In this document: piece by piece, positions 15,856 to 23,904 of the stretch | Position numbering within the stretch: position 1 is the first letter of the stretch | How the letters are laid out: every line of letters begins with the position of its first letter | DNA from: Trueperaceae bacterium | GTDB taxonomy: Bacteria > Deinococcota > Deinococci > Deinococcales > Trueperaceae | Assembly (NCBI GenBank): GCA_007130445.1 | Contig: SLSM01000083.1 | Location: 1 to 27,829 of the forward strand | Length of the DNA: 27,829 nt | Direction of reading: 5' to 3' | Made by a program: the position numbers and the translations under genes | Notes under the pieces: generated by a model | The model's database searches: none | The model's input: only the letters and a program-made list of their open reading frames with translations | What the model was told of the DNA's origin: nothing

Positions 15856-15884
15856 AGCGTACGCGCCGCCCGCCGAGGCGTCAA
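15856..15884 (-). promoter_or_regulatory. tRNA-Ala promoter (TTGACG-17-TACGCT)
   Basis: This is the best textbook promoter in the window: -35 TTGACG at 15884-15879, a 17-bp spacer, and -10 TACGCT at 15861-15856, giving a start about 30 nt before the tRNA. The -35 box contains the TGA stop of the PIN-TRAM gene (15883-15881). Confidence 0.7.
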
Positions 15885-17017
15885 GCGTCGGTCGCGTGCG
15901 CGTGCCGTGCCGCGTCCGAACCCTCGCCTTGCGCCCCGTTCGGCCGAGCGAAGATCATGCGACCCATGTTGGTCTGCAGGCTGCTCGTCACCTGGACCTC
16001 GACCGTGCGCCCCACGAGCTCCGCGGCGTCCTCGATCACGACCATGGTCCCGTCTTCGAGGTAGGCCAGGCCCTGGCCTGCCTCGCGCCCGGGCTTGGCC
16101 ACCGTGAGCGAGAGCCGTTCACCCGGCAAGAACGCAGCCTTGACCGCGTTGGCGAGCTGGTGCAGGTTCAACACGCGCACACCCTGCAACGCGGCAACGC
16201 GGTTCAGGTTGAAGTCCGTGGTGATCAAGTCGGCGGGGCGCTGGAGGCACAGCGTGATCAAGCGATCGTCGACCGCGCCCGATCCGGCGTCGTCCTGAAC
16301 GACCTCGGTCGGCACGCTGGACTGCTGGACCAGGCGGTCGAGGACTTCGAGGCCGCGGCGCCCGCGCTTGCGCCGCAGCGGGTCGTCGGCGTCGGCGATG
16401 CGTTGCAGCTCTGCCAGCACGAACTGCGGGACCAGCAACCGTCCGTCGACGAAGTTCGCCTCCACCACCTCCACCAACCGTCCATCGATGATCGCGGACG
16501 TGTCGACGACCTTGTCACGACCGAGCCGGTGCGCAGCCGCCGCGGGCACGAGGACGCGCCCGAGGCCCACGAAACGGCGGTTCTTGATGAAGAACCACGA
16601 CGATCCGGTCACCAGTATGACGGCGATGAGCAGCGACCAGAACCACGTGAACCCTGGCACGGCTGCGAGCACGGTGTTGAGGAGCACCGTGATCAGCAGC
16701 GCCACGGTCGCGCCCGTGCCGCCAGCCAGCACGACGTCGGGTGGCAAGTCGCCGACGCGCTGCAGCCAGCGTTCGAGCCGGTGGCTCCAACGCTCTGACA
16801 CCCGCCCACTCACCAGGTAGCCGATCAGCAGACCCACGACGCTCATGTAGAGCAGCGTGTTCGGACCGGTCAGCCATCCCAGGTCGAGCCACCAGCTCCC
16901 CCACACGAAGCCGAGCACGGCGCCGACCGCAGCCAGGGGGACGCGGATGATGACGCTGGCCAGCGACGAGGAGCGGCCGGGGGAGGTGGTCACGTGACGC
17001 TCGGCGGCGCTCTTCAT
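15881..17017 (-). CDS. YacL-like membrane PIN-TRAM protein
   Basis: This 378-residue protein has four N-terminal transmembrane helices (about 21-41, 54-71, 94-118 and 124-144). A PIN nuclease domain at about 168-290 and a TRAM RNA-binding domain at about 298-357 follow. The PIN acidic residues are in place: Asp172 (VVDTSAIID), Glu203 (LAELQR), Asp250/Asp251 and Asp268 (TTDFN). The TRAM domain shows QGLAYLEDGTMVVIE. It is probably a membrane-bound ribonuclease; the target is unknown. The ATG at 17017 overlaps the radA stop as ATGA; a GTG four codons upstream is the alternative. In Bacillus, yacL also lies close to radA, separated by disA, which is missing here. Confidence 0.9.
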   Translation of the reverse strand: MKSAAERHVTTSPGRSSSLASVIIRVPLAAVGAVLGFVWGSWWLDLGWLTGPNTLLYMSVVGLLIGYLVSGRVSERWSHRLERWLQRVGDLPPDVVLAGGTGATVALLITVLLNTVLAAVPGFTWFWSLLIAVILVTGSSWFFIKNRRFVGLGRVLVPAAAAHRLGRDKVVDTSAIIDGRLVEVVEANFVDGRLLVPQFVLAELQRIADADDPLRRKRGRRGLEVLDRLVQQSSVPTEVVQDDAGSGAVDDRLITLCLQRPADLITTDFNLNRVAALQGVRVLNLHQLANAVKAAFLPGERLSLTVAKPGREAGQGLAYLEDGTMVVIEDAAELVGRTVEVQVTSSLQTNMGRMIFARPNGAQGEGSDAARHAHATDA

Positions 17018-18351
17018 GCCTGGCCCCACAGGGCGTCGAGCGCCGCCCGCACCGTGGTGACGGCGATGTGGCCCGACCCGACGGTCGCGCCGCGCTGCGG
17101 CGGCGCCACGAGGTGCGGGTGTTCGGCGCGCTGCGCCTCACGCGCGCGCCGATCGAGCTGCGCCACCTGCCGCAACTCGCCCGCCAGTCCGACCTCGCCC
17201 ACGAGCGCGTAGCCGTCGGGCACGGCACGGTTGGTGACAGCCGAGACGACGGCGGCCGCGAGCGGCAGGTCGGCGCCGGGATCGGTGACGCGCAGCCCGC
17301 CGGCGACGTTGACGAACACGTCCAGGCCCTCGAGCGGCAGTCCGAGGCGCCGCTCCAAGACGGCCAGCACGACGTCGACACGACGCGCATCGAGCCCTTG
17401 CACCACGCGCCTCGGGCTGGCGTAGGGGCTCTTGGAGGCGAGCGCCTGGACCTCGACCAGCAGGGCACGCTGCCCCTCCAGCACCGCCGCCACGACCGAA
17501 CCGGGCACACCGAGCGGACGCTCGGCCAAGAACGCGGCGCTCGGGTTCGCCACCGCGACGAGCCCCGTGGCCGCCATCTCGAACACGCCGACCTCGCCGG
17601 TGGGGCCGAAGCGGTTCTTGAGCGAGCGCAACACGCGCAGGCCGGCGGCAGACTCCAACGCGAAGGTGGCGTCCACCACGTGCTCGATCACCTTGGGCCC
17701 GGCGATGGAGCCCTGCTTGGTCACGTGACCGATCAAGACCAGCGTCGTCCCCGACTCCTTGGCGGCGAGCGTCAGGAGCGCCGTGGCGTCACGCACTTGG
17801 CTCGGCGAGCCCGGTGCCGCACCGTCATCGCTGGTGAGCGTCTGGATCGAATCGACGATCGCCAGATCGGGCGCCGCCGCCCGCAGGTGGGCGGCGAGCG
17901 TGGCGGCGTCGGTCTCACGCGTCACCGCGAGCCGCCCCGCGACGCCCAGGCGACCGGCGCGCAGCTTCACCTGCCCCGGCGACTCCTCGCCGGCGACGTA
18001 CAGCGTCGTGCGGCCGGCCAGCGCAGCGGCATCGGCGAGCTGGAGCAACAACGTGGACTTGCCGACGCCCGGCTCGCCCGCGAGGAGCAGCGCGCTGCCT
18101 GCCACCCAGCCGCCACCCAGCACACGGTCGACCTCCGGCATACCGCTGGACACGCGCTGGAGCGTGAGCGCGTCGACGTCGTCGAGCACCAGCTCGCGCA
18201 GCGCACGCTCCCGGGTCTGACCAGACGCAGCAGCGGCCTCGTGCTCGAGCGCGATCGTGCCCCACTCCGCACAGCGCGGGCAGCGCCCCAGCGGTCCGGG
18301 TGAGCGAGCGCCACAGGACGCACACACGTACGCCCTGATCAGTTTCGCCAT
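17014..18351 (-). CDS. radA: DNA repair protein RadA
   Basis: This 445-residue RecA-like ATPase helps process recombination intermediates. In order, it has a zinc finger with Cys10, Cys13, Cys24 and Cys27, Walker A GEPGVGKST at 92-100, Walker B LAIVDS near 163-168, the RadA signature KNRFG at 245-249 and a C-terminal Lon-protease-like domain. That domain is not expected to be a protease. The length is normal. The ATG at 18351 is preferred because GGAG lies 11 bases upstream; the GTG three codons earlier would be only two bases from it. A TATGCT promoter at 18400-18405 and a 17-codon mini-ORF precede it. The PIN-TRAM gene follows with a 4-nt overlap. Confidence 0.95.
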   Translation of the reverse strand: MAKLIRAYVCASCGARSPGPLGRCPRCAEWGTIALEHEAAAASGQTRERALRELVLDDVDALTLQRVSSGMPEVDRVLGGGWVAGSALLLAGEPGVGKSTLLLQLADAAALAGRTTLYVAGEESPGQVKLRAGRLGVAGRLAVTRETDAATLAAHLRAAAPDLAIVDSIQTLTSDDGAAPGSPSQVRDATALLTLAAKESGTTLVLIGHVTKQGSIAGPKVIEHVVDATFALESAAGLRVLRSLKNRFGPTGEVGVFEMAATGLVAVANPSAAFLAERPLGVPGSVVAAVLEGQRALLVEVQALASKSPYASPRRVVQGLDARRVDVVLAVLERRLGLPLEGLDVFVNVAGGLRVTDPGADLPLAAAVVSAVTNRAVPDGYALVGEVGLAGELRQVAQLDRRAREAQRAEHPHLVAPPQRGATVGSGHIAVTTVRAALDALWGQA

Positions 18352-18392
18352 CGCGACCACCGCTCCGTGGAGACTCCCGCACCGTCAGTCAT
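18339..18392 (-). CDS. Putative 17-residue leaderless mini-ORF overlapping the radA start
   Basis: MTDGAGVSTERWSRWRN begins seven bases after the TATGCT box and ends 13 bases inside radA, in another frame. It contains the radA ribosome site. It may feed ribosomes to radA or compete with it. It could also be chance; nothing but position supports it. Confidence 0.3.
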   Translation of the reverse strand: MTDGAGVSTERWSRWRN

Positions 18393-18399
18393 GCGGGTC

Positions 18400-18405
18400 A
18401 GCATA
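18400..18405 (-). promoter_or_regulatory. radA promoter -10 box (TATGCT)
   Basis: TATGCT lies between the clpC stop (18427) and radA, so radA has its own promoter. A possible -35, CTGACG, lies about 19 bp upstream. An ATG follows seven bases after the box. Confidence 0.5.
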
Positions 18406-18426
18406 GCGCCATCCACACACCCGGCG

Positions 18427-20634
18427 TCAGACGATGGGCACGGGCCTGGCGAAGACGACACGGCCTGCGTCGACCGTCACGAGGATCGGGTCCTCGCTGC
18501 CACGCTCGAGCAACTCGAGCGAGAGCGGATCCTCGATGTGCTCACGCAACACGGTGCGCAGCGGGCGCGCGCTCTCGCCGGCCGGCAGGCGGTCCACCAG
18601 GAATCCGGCGACCTCGGGACCGAAGCTGACTTCGACGTCGCGCGTCGCGAGCTCCGAGCGGATGTCGTCGAGCATCGCGTTGGTGATGTGAACGATCGCA
18701 CGCTTGTCGAAGCGCTCGAACGCGACCACCTCGTCGAGACGGTCGAGGAACTCGGGCGAGAAGATCGTCTTGAGGGGCGCGTCGACGTCGCGCTGCTCGG
18801 TCCCCTGGAAGCCGACGCCGGCACCGCGGTTGAAGCCCGTGTTGGAGGTCATGATCAGGATCACGCGCCGGAAGTCGACCGTGCGGCCCAGACCATCGGT
18901 GAGGCGTCCGTCGTCGAGCACCTGCAGGAACGTGTTGTAGATGTCGGGGTGGGCCTTCTCGATCTCGTCGAGTAGCACCACCGTGAACGGTTGGCGGCGG
19001 ACCGCCTCGGTCAAGCGACCACCCTGCTCGTGACCGACGTAGCCGGGCGGGGCACCGATCAGCTTGCTGATCGTGTGCGCCTCCTGGAACTCCGACATGT
19101 CCAGCCGGACCAAGGACCGCTCGCTCCCGAAGAGCTCGAGCGCCAACTGCTTGGCGAGGAACGTCTTGCCCACGCCCGACGGCCCCACGAACAGGAACGA
19201 GGCCGACACCCGTGTCCGGCCACCGAGGCCGACGCGGGCCCGACGCAGCGCCGCGCCGAGCGCACGGATCGCCTTGTCCTGCCCCACGACCACGCGGCGC
19301 AGGTTCTCCTCGATGTGCGCGAGCTTCTCAGCGTCATGGTCGTCGACGTAGATGCCGCCCCACGAGTTCACGACCGCCTCGACGTCCTCGCGCGACACGA
19401 TCGGCGTGCCATCCGCACCCTCCAGGACGGGGAAGCCGAGCGACTTGTTGAGCCTGGTGCGCGACGCTGCCTCGTCGATCAGGTCGATCGCCTTGTCAGG
19501 GAAGTTGCGGCCCGGGAGGCTGCGCTCGCCGAAGCGCACCGACAACTCGAGGATCGCCTCCGGGATCACCACGCCGTGGTGCGCCTCGTACTTCTCGCGC
19601 AGCCCGTGCAGGATCTCGAGCGACTCCTCGGGCGAGGGCTCGAGCACGATCACAGGTTGGAAGCGTCGCTCCAGCGCCGCGTCCTTCTCGATGTAGCGGT
19701 GGTACTCGCCCGTGGTGGTGGCGCCGATCACCTGCACTTCGCCGCGCGACAGCGGCGGCTTGAGGATGTTGGCCGCGTCGAGCGTCCCCTCCGCACCGCC
19801 GGCGCCGACCAGCGTGTGCAACTCGTCGATGAACGCCACGACCTTGGCCGCACGCAACTCCTCGATCACCTGGCGCAACCGCTCCTCGAACTCACCCCGG
19901 TACTTCGTGCCTGCCACGATGTTCGACAGGTCGATCGACAGCACCCGCACGCCCTCCAGGTTCGGCGGCACGCGGCCCTCGACGATCGCCTGCGCGAGGC
20001 CCTCGACGATCGCGGTCTTGCCGACCCCCGGCTCGCCGATCAGCACCGGGTTGTTCTTGGTGCGGCGCGAGAGGATCTGGATCACCCGGCGGATCTCCTC
20101 CGTGCGTCCGATCACGGGGTCGAGCTTGTCCTCGCGCGCCTCCTTCGTGAGGTCGCGCGCGTACTCGTCGAGGAACGGCGTGTTGACGGTCTCAGACTGC
20201 TGCTTCGGATCGCTCGCGGCCAGGATCCGCCAGCGCACCGTGTCGACGTCGCGGGTGAGCTGTTGCAGGATGCGGTAGGCGACGCCGTCGCCCTCCCTGA
20301 TGATGCCGAGCAGGATGTGCTCGGTCGCGATGACGTTGCTGCCGAGGCTGCGCGCCTCGCTGCCGGCCAGTTCCATCACGCGGCGCGCACGCGGTGTGAT
20401 GGCGGCCGTCTCGTTGCGCGGCAGGCCGTCGCCGCGGCCGACCATCTCTTCGACCTGGCGCCTGAACCCCTCGAGCGTCGCACCGAACTCACCGAGCGCC
20501 TTCGAGGCGTTGCCCCCCTCGCGCATCAGGCCCAGCAGCAGGTGCTCGGGACCGATCATGGCGTGACCGAGCTTCGAGCCCTCCTCGCGGGCGAAGTGGA
20601 ACACGAGGCGGGCGCGATCGTCGTACCGGTTCAT
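18427..20634 (-). CDS. clpC: ClpC-type AAA+ unfoldase without a middle domain
   Basis: This 735-residue protein is the ATPase partner of ClpP and unfolds proteins for degradation. Two N-terminal Clp repeats lie at about 1-140. AAA1 shows Walker A GEPGVGKT at 200-207 and Walker B VVAFIDE at 265-271; AAA2 shows GPSGVGKT at 484-491 and VVLLDE at 552-557. The ClpP-docking loop is VGF at 607-609. Between AAA1 and AAA2 (about 395-440) there is no coiled-coil M domain: the text passes from DEAASRTRLNKSLGF straight to REDVEAVVNSWGG. That accounts for the length compared with about 810 residues in Bacillus ClpC. AGGA lies seven bases before the ATG. No ctsR, mcsA or mcsB is nearby. Confidence 0.93.
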   Translation of the reverse strand: MNRYDDRARLVFHFAREEGSKLGHAMIGPEHLLLGLMREGGNASKALGEFGATLEGFRRQVEEMVGRGDGLPRNETAAITPRARRVMELAGSEARSLGSNVIATEHILLGIIREGDGVAYRILQQLTRDVDTVRWRILAASDPKQQSETVNTPFLDEYARDLTKEAREDKLDPVIGRTEEIRRVIQILSRRTKNNPVLIGEPGVGKTAIVEGLAQAIVEGRVPPNLEGVRVLSIDLSNIVAGTKYRGEFEERLRQVIEELRAAKVVAFIDELHTLVGAGGAEGTLDAANILKPPLSRGEVQVIGATTTGEYHRYIEKDAALERRFQPVIVLEPSPEESLEILHGLREKYEAHHGVVIPEAILELSVRFGERSLPGRNFPDKAIDLIDEAASRTRLNKSLGFPVLEGADGTPIVSREDVEAVVNSWGGIYVDDHDAEKLAHIEENLRRVVVGQDKAIRALGAALRRARVGLGGRTRVSASFLFVGPSGVGKTFLAKQLALELFGSERSLVRLDMSEFQEAHTISKLIGAPPGYVGHEQGGRLTEAVRRQPFTVVLLDEIEKAHPDIYNTFLQVLDDGRLTDGLGRTVDFRRVILIMTSNTGFNRGAGVGFQGTEQRDVDAPLKTIFSPEFLDRLDEVVAFERFDKRAIVHITNAMLDDIRSELATRDVEVSFGPEVAGFLVDRLPAGESARPLRTVLREHIEDPLSLELLERGSEDPILVTVDAGRVVFARPVPIV

Positions 20635-20738
20635 GTCGCGGTCCTGGTGGGGCGACGGCCGGGCTCGGCCGCGCCGCGAGGCCCGTGTGGGTGGGCGTGA
20701 ACGCCGTCTGGAACGGGCTTCGTGGTGATCGGCCGCAT
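20631..20738 (-). CDS. Putative 35-residue leaderless mini-ORF before clpC
   Basis: An ATG six bases after TACTAT opens a 35-codon frame that ends as ATGA on the clpC start codon. The predicted peptide is rich in Pro, Arg and His (MRPITTKPVPDG...) and does not look like a folded protein. Roughly three quarters of its codons end in G or C. It may couple clpC translation to the message start, or be chance. Confidence 0.27.
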   Translation of the reverse strand: MRPITTKPVPDGVHAHPHGPRGAAEPGRRPTRTAT

Positions 20739-20742
20739 GGTG

Positions 20743-20750
20743 CTATAGTA
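20743..20750. promoter_or_regulatory. Overlapping divergent -10 boxes of clpC and glyQ
   Basis: The sequence GCTATAGTA gives TATAGT (20744-20749) for glyQ on the plus strand and TACTAT (20750-20745) for clpC on the minus strand. The two -10 boxes therefore use the same base pairs. -35 boxes are weak on both sides. No CIRCE element or CtsR-type repeat is visible. Confidence 0.5.
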
Positions 20751-20845
20751 CGCGGTCGACGGTGGTGACGGTAGGACATGCGTAACAATCACGTTCAGCA
20801 CGTGTTCATGTCCGCCTCACCGACCGCGCGCGCGGAGGAACCACC

Positions 20846-21712
20846 ATGCGATTCCAAGAGATGACGATGGCGCTCGACCGGTTCTGGGCCGACCGTGGCT
20901 GCGTCATCGCCCCCCCGCACGACACCGAGGTCGGCGCCGGCACCTTCTACCCGACGACGTTCCTGCGCGCCCTCGGCCCCGAACCGTGGCGTGTCGCCGG
21001 CATCGCACCGAGCCGACGCCCGGCCGACGGACGTTACGGTCAGAACCCGTACCGCTTCCAGTACTACTACCAGTACCAGGTCGTGCTCAAGCCGTCTCCG
21101 GCCGACGTCCAGGACACCTACCTCGCCTCGCTCTACCACCTGGGCATCGACCCGCTCGCCCACGACATCCGTTTCGTCGAGGACAACTGGGAGTCGCCGA
21201 CCCTGGGCGCCTGGGGTCTGGGCTGGGAGGTCTGGATGGACGGGATGGAGATCACGCAGTTCACCTACTTCCAACAGGTCGGCGGGATCGACTGCGCGCC
21301 CGTCTCGGTCGAGCTCACCTACGGCCTCGAGCGCCTCGCGATGTACCTCCAAGGGGCGCAGCACGCGTTCGACGTCGAGGTCGCGCCCGGCGTCACGCTC
21401 GGCAACCTGCGAGAGGACTTCGAGCGCCAGCACTGCACGTACAACTTCGATCACGTCGACGCGGACCTGCAGCGCCTGCTCTTCGATCGCTTCGAGGTCG
21501 AGACGCAGCGCCTCCTCGGCCTCGACCTCGTACACCCGGCCTACGAGTTCGCGCTGCGCTGTTCGCACGCCTTCAACCTGCTCGATGCGCGTGGCGTGCT
21601 CTCGCACACCGAACGTCAGGGCTTCGTGCAACGCGTGCGTCGCCTGACCGAGGCCTGCGCGAGCGCGTACCTGGCGGCGCGCACGTCCGACGCGCCGGCC
21701 GAGGTCGCCTGA
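20846..21712 (+). CDS. glyQ: Glycyl-tRNA synthetase alpha subunit
   Basis: This 288-residue class II synthetase subunit carries the catalytic core of the tetrameric (alpha2-beta2) glycyl-tRNA synthetase. Family text is very clear: NPYRFQYYYQYQVVLKPSP, HDIRFVEDNWESPTLGAWGLGWEVW, EITQFTYFQQVGG and ELTYGLERLAMYLQG. The ATG at 20846 has GGAGGAA seven bases upstream. The leader is about 90 nt and shows no T-box. The stop overlaps glyS as TGATG, so the two subunits are coupled. Confidence 0.97.
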   Translation: MRFQEMTMALDRFWADRGCVIAPPHDTEVGAGTFYPTTFLRALGPEPWRVAGIAPSRRPADGRYGQNPYRFQYYYQYQVVLKPSPADVQDTYLASLYHLGIDPLAHDIRFVEDNWESPTLGAWGLGWEVWMDGMEITQFTYFQQVGGIDCAPVSVELTYGLERLAMYLQGAQHAFDVEVAPGVTLGNLREDFERQHCTYNFDHVDADLQRLLFDRFEVETQRLLGLDLVHPAYEFALRCSHAFNLLDARGVLSHTERQGFVQRVRRLTEACASAYLAARTSDAPAEVA

Positions 21713-23841
21713 TGGCCACGCTGCTCTTCGAGATCGGCACCGAGGAGCTGCCGAGCTGGTTCGTCCGGCAGTCGGACGAGGTGATCGGCGGCATCGTGTC
21801 GGCGCGCCTCGGTGGCGCAGGGCTCGAACACGGTGCGATCCGCAGCTATGCCACGCCCCGACGCCTGGCCGTGCTGGTCGACGGTCTGGCGCCGTTCAGC
21901 GAGCGCCGCGCGGACGTCCGGCGCGGGCCCGCCGCGAGCGCCGCCTTCGAGGCCGACGGCCGCCCCACCAAGGCGGCGATCGGCTTCGCGCGCTCGAACG
22001 ACATCGACCCGGCCGACTTGGTGGTCGAGGAGACCGAGAAGGGTCGCTACGTCTTCGCCCGTCGCGAGGTCGGTGGCGATCCCGCGGCCGAGCTGCTGCC
22101 GGCGCTGCTCGCCGGTGTGGTCGACGACTTGCCGGCGCCCCGCAAGATGCGCTGGGGGGACGGTGACGCCGCCTTCGTCCGGCCGCTGGCGTGGCTCGTG
22201 GCGCTGCTCGACGACGCCGTGATACCCGTCCGCTACGCGGGGATCGAGGCAGGGCGAACCACCCGCGGCCATCGCTTCTTGCACGAGGGTCCGGTCGAAC
22301 TCGCCCACGCCGGCGAGTACAGTGAAGCGCTCGCTCGCGCCTCGGTCGGCGCGGATCGCGCCGAGCGGAAGGCCTCCGTGATCGCGTCGGCCGAGTCCGC
22401 GGCGGCGGCGGTGGACCTGCGGCTCGAGCGCGACGGCGCGCTCGAGGACGAGGTCACCGACCTGGTCGAGTCGCCCAGCGCGATCCTCGGTTCGTTCGAC
22501 GCGCGCTTCCTCGACCTGCCCGACGCCGTCCTCGCCACGGTGATGATCCACCACCAGCGCTTCTTCCCGACCCGCGAGCGCGGCGGCGACCTCGCGGCCT
22601 CGTTCGTCGCGATCTCGAACAACCGCGTCCCCGACGACCGGGTGGTGCGCGGGGGGTACGAGCAGGTGCTGCGCGGACGGCTCGACGACGCGCGCTTCTT
22701 CTGGGACGCCGACCGGCGCGATACGCTCGCGCGCCACGCCTGGGCGTTGGCCGGCATCGCGTTCCACAAGGAGCTCGGATCGATGGCCGACAAGGTCGCG
22801 CGGGTCGCGAAGGCGACGCGCCGGCTCGCCGAGCTGCTCGGCGTCAGCAAGGAGGAGGCTGCGGTGCTCAAGCAGGCGCTGCCGCTCTTCCGCGCCGATC
22901 TGGCGACGCAGATGGTGTACGAGCTCCCCGAGTTGGAGGGGACGATGGGCTGTGCCTACGCTCGTGCGGAGGGGCTGCCGGATGCCGTCGCCGTGGCGCT
23001 GGAGGACGGGGTCTTGCCGCGCGGGCCGAGCGGCCCGCTCGCCGCGACTCGCGTCGGGGCCCTGTTGTCCATCGCCGACCGGCTCGACACGGTGACGGGG
23101 TTCTTCGCGATCGGACGACGCCCGAGCGGCTCGGCCGACCCCTTCGGCGTGCGCCGGGCCGCGCTCGGCGCGCTCCGTACGCTGACGGCGCAGGGCTGGC
23201 GCGTCCCCCTGCCGAAGGTGCTCGAAGCCGTCGCAGGCTCGTTCTCGGCGCCCGTGATCGAGGACGACGTCCTCGCCGACGTCGAGCGCTACCTCTGGGA
23301 CCGGGTCGCCGGCCTGCTCGCCGAGGAGGCCGTCGCACCGATGGTGGTCCGCGCCGCCGTGCACGGCTCGCGCTCGGTCATCGGTGCCGCCCGGCGCGCA
23401 CACCTCCTCCAGGGTCTCGTGGCGCTGCCCGGTTTCGCCGACCTGCTCACCCTCCACAAGCGCGCCGCGAACCTGGCGAAGCAGACCGGTGGCGCGGCGC
23501 GCGTCAAGCCCGGCCTCTTCCGTGACCCCGTCGAGGGTCCGCTCCACGACGCGCTCCCGGAGGCTCGGCGCGGCGTCGAGCGCCTCATGGCGGGGGTCCG
23601 CAAGCAACTCGCGCCGTGGGATCTGGGGCGCGGTCCAGGGGCCGAGCTGAGCGACCTCGACGCGGCCGTCGCGGAAGTGGTGCGGCTCAAGGCGCCGCTC
23701 GACGCCTTCTTCGAGGGCGTGATGGTGATGGTCGACGATGCCGAGGTCCGGGGCAACCGGCTCGCGCTCCTGGCCGAGGTGGCCGACGCGCTGAGCGACC
23801 TTGGCGCGCTGTCGTACCTGGAGGCACCGGGCGAGACCTGA
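21712..23841 (+). CDS. glyS: Glycyl-tRNA synthetase beta subunit
   Basis: This 709-residue subunit binds tRNA-Gly. The N-terminus LLFEIGTEELPS is typical. Further marks are KMRWGDGDAAFVRPLAWLVAL, GSFDARFLDLPDAVL with HHQRFFP, the HD-like stretch FHKELGSMADKVARV, the RADLATQMVYELPELEGTMG block, and a C-terminal anticodon-binding domain with PLDAFFEGVMVMVDD and RGNRLALLAEV. The length is normal. A strong hairpin at 23867-23901 follows 26 bp after the stop. A very long open frame on the other strand is a shadow. Confidence 0.97.
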   Translation: MATLLFEIGTEELPSWFVRQSDEVIGGIVSARLGGAGLEHGAIRSYATPRRLAVLVDGLAPFSERRADVRRGPAASAAFEADGRPTKAAIGFARSNDIDPADLVVEETEKGRYVFARREVGGDPAAELLPALLAGVVDDLPAPRKMRWGDGDAAFVRPLAWLVALLDDAVIPVRYAGIEAGRTTRGHRFLHEGPVELAHAGEYSEALARASVGADRAERKASVIASAESAAAAVDLRLERDGALEDEVTDLVESPSAILGSFDARFLDLPDAVLATVMIHHQRFFPTRERGGDLAASFVAISNNRVPDDRVVRGGYEQVLRGRLDDARFFWDADRRDTLARHAWALAGIAFHKELGSMADKVARVAKATRRLAELLGVSKEEAAVLKQALPLFRADLATQMVYELPELEGTMGCAYARAEGLPDAVAVALEDGVLPRGPSGPLAATRVGALLSIADRLDTVTGFFAIGRRPSGSADPFGVRRAALGALRTLTAQGWRVPLPKVLEAVAGSFSAPVIEDDVLADVERYLWDRVAGLLAEEAVAPMVVRAAVHGSRSVIGAARRAHLLQGLVALPGFADLLTLHKRAANLAKQTGGAARVKPGLFRDPVEGPLHDALPEARRGVERLMAGVRKQLAPWDLGRGPGAELSDLDAAVAEVVRLKAPLDAFFEGVMVMVDDAEVRGNRLALLAEVADALSDLGALSYLEAPGET

Positions 23842-23866
23842 GATCGCGCCGCATGTGCGCTCTACG

Positions 23867-23901
23867 ACGGGGACCCGGGAGCAGCGCTCCCGGGTCCCCG
23901 T
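23867..23901. terminator. Hairpin between convergent glyS and tRNA-Leu
   Basis: A perfect 16-bp stem (23867-23882 with 23886-23901) with a 3-nt AGC loop, one of the strongest in the window. It has no T-run. It lies 25 bp after glyS and 3 bp past the tRNA-Leu end, so it can serve both directions. Confidence 0.75.
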
Positions 23902-23904
23902 GCA

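Noticed and set aside
15646..16107. Open frame with the text SLRDSNPRPLACKAS
   Set aside because: This is the well-known false protein made by translating the complement of a tRNA (here tRNA-Ala) into its neighbour.
20756..20845. T-box riboswitch for glyQS
   Set aside because: The leader is only about 90 nt and lacks the T-box sequence and a terminator/antiterminator pair.
20635..20845. CIRCE or CtsR operator at clpC
   Set aside because: No TTAGCACTC-N9-GAGTGCTAA repeat and no tandem CtsR heptamers are present.
20778..20864. 28-codon ORF in the glyQ leader
   Set aside because: It has no glycine codons, so it is not a convincing attenuation peptide for a glycyl-tRNA synthetase, and no TANNNT box is placed before it.
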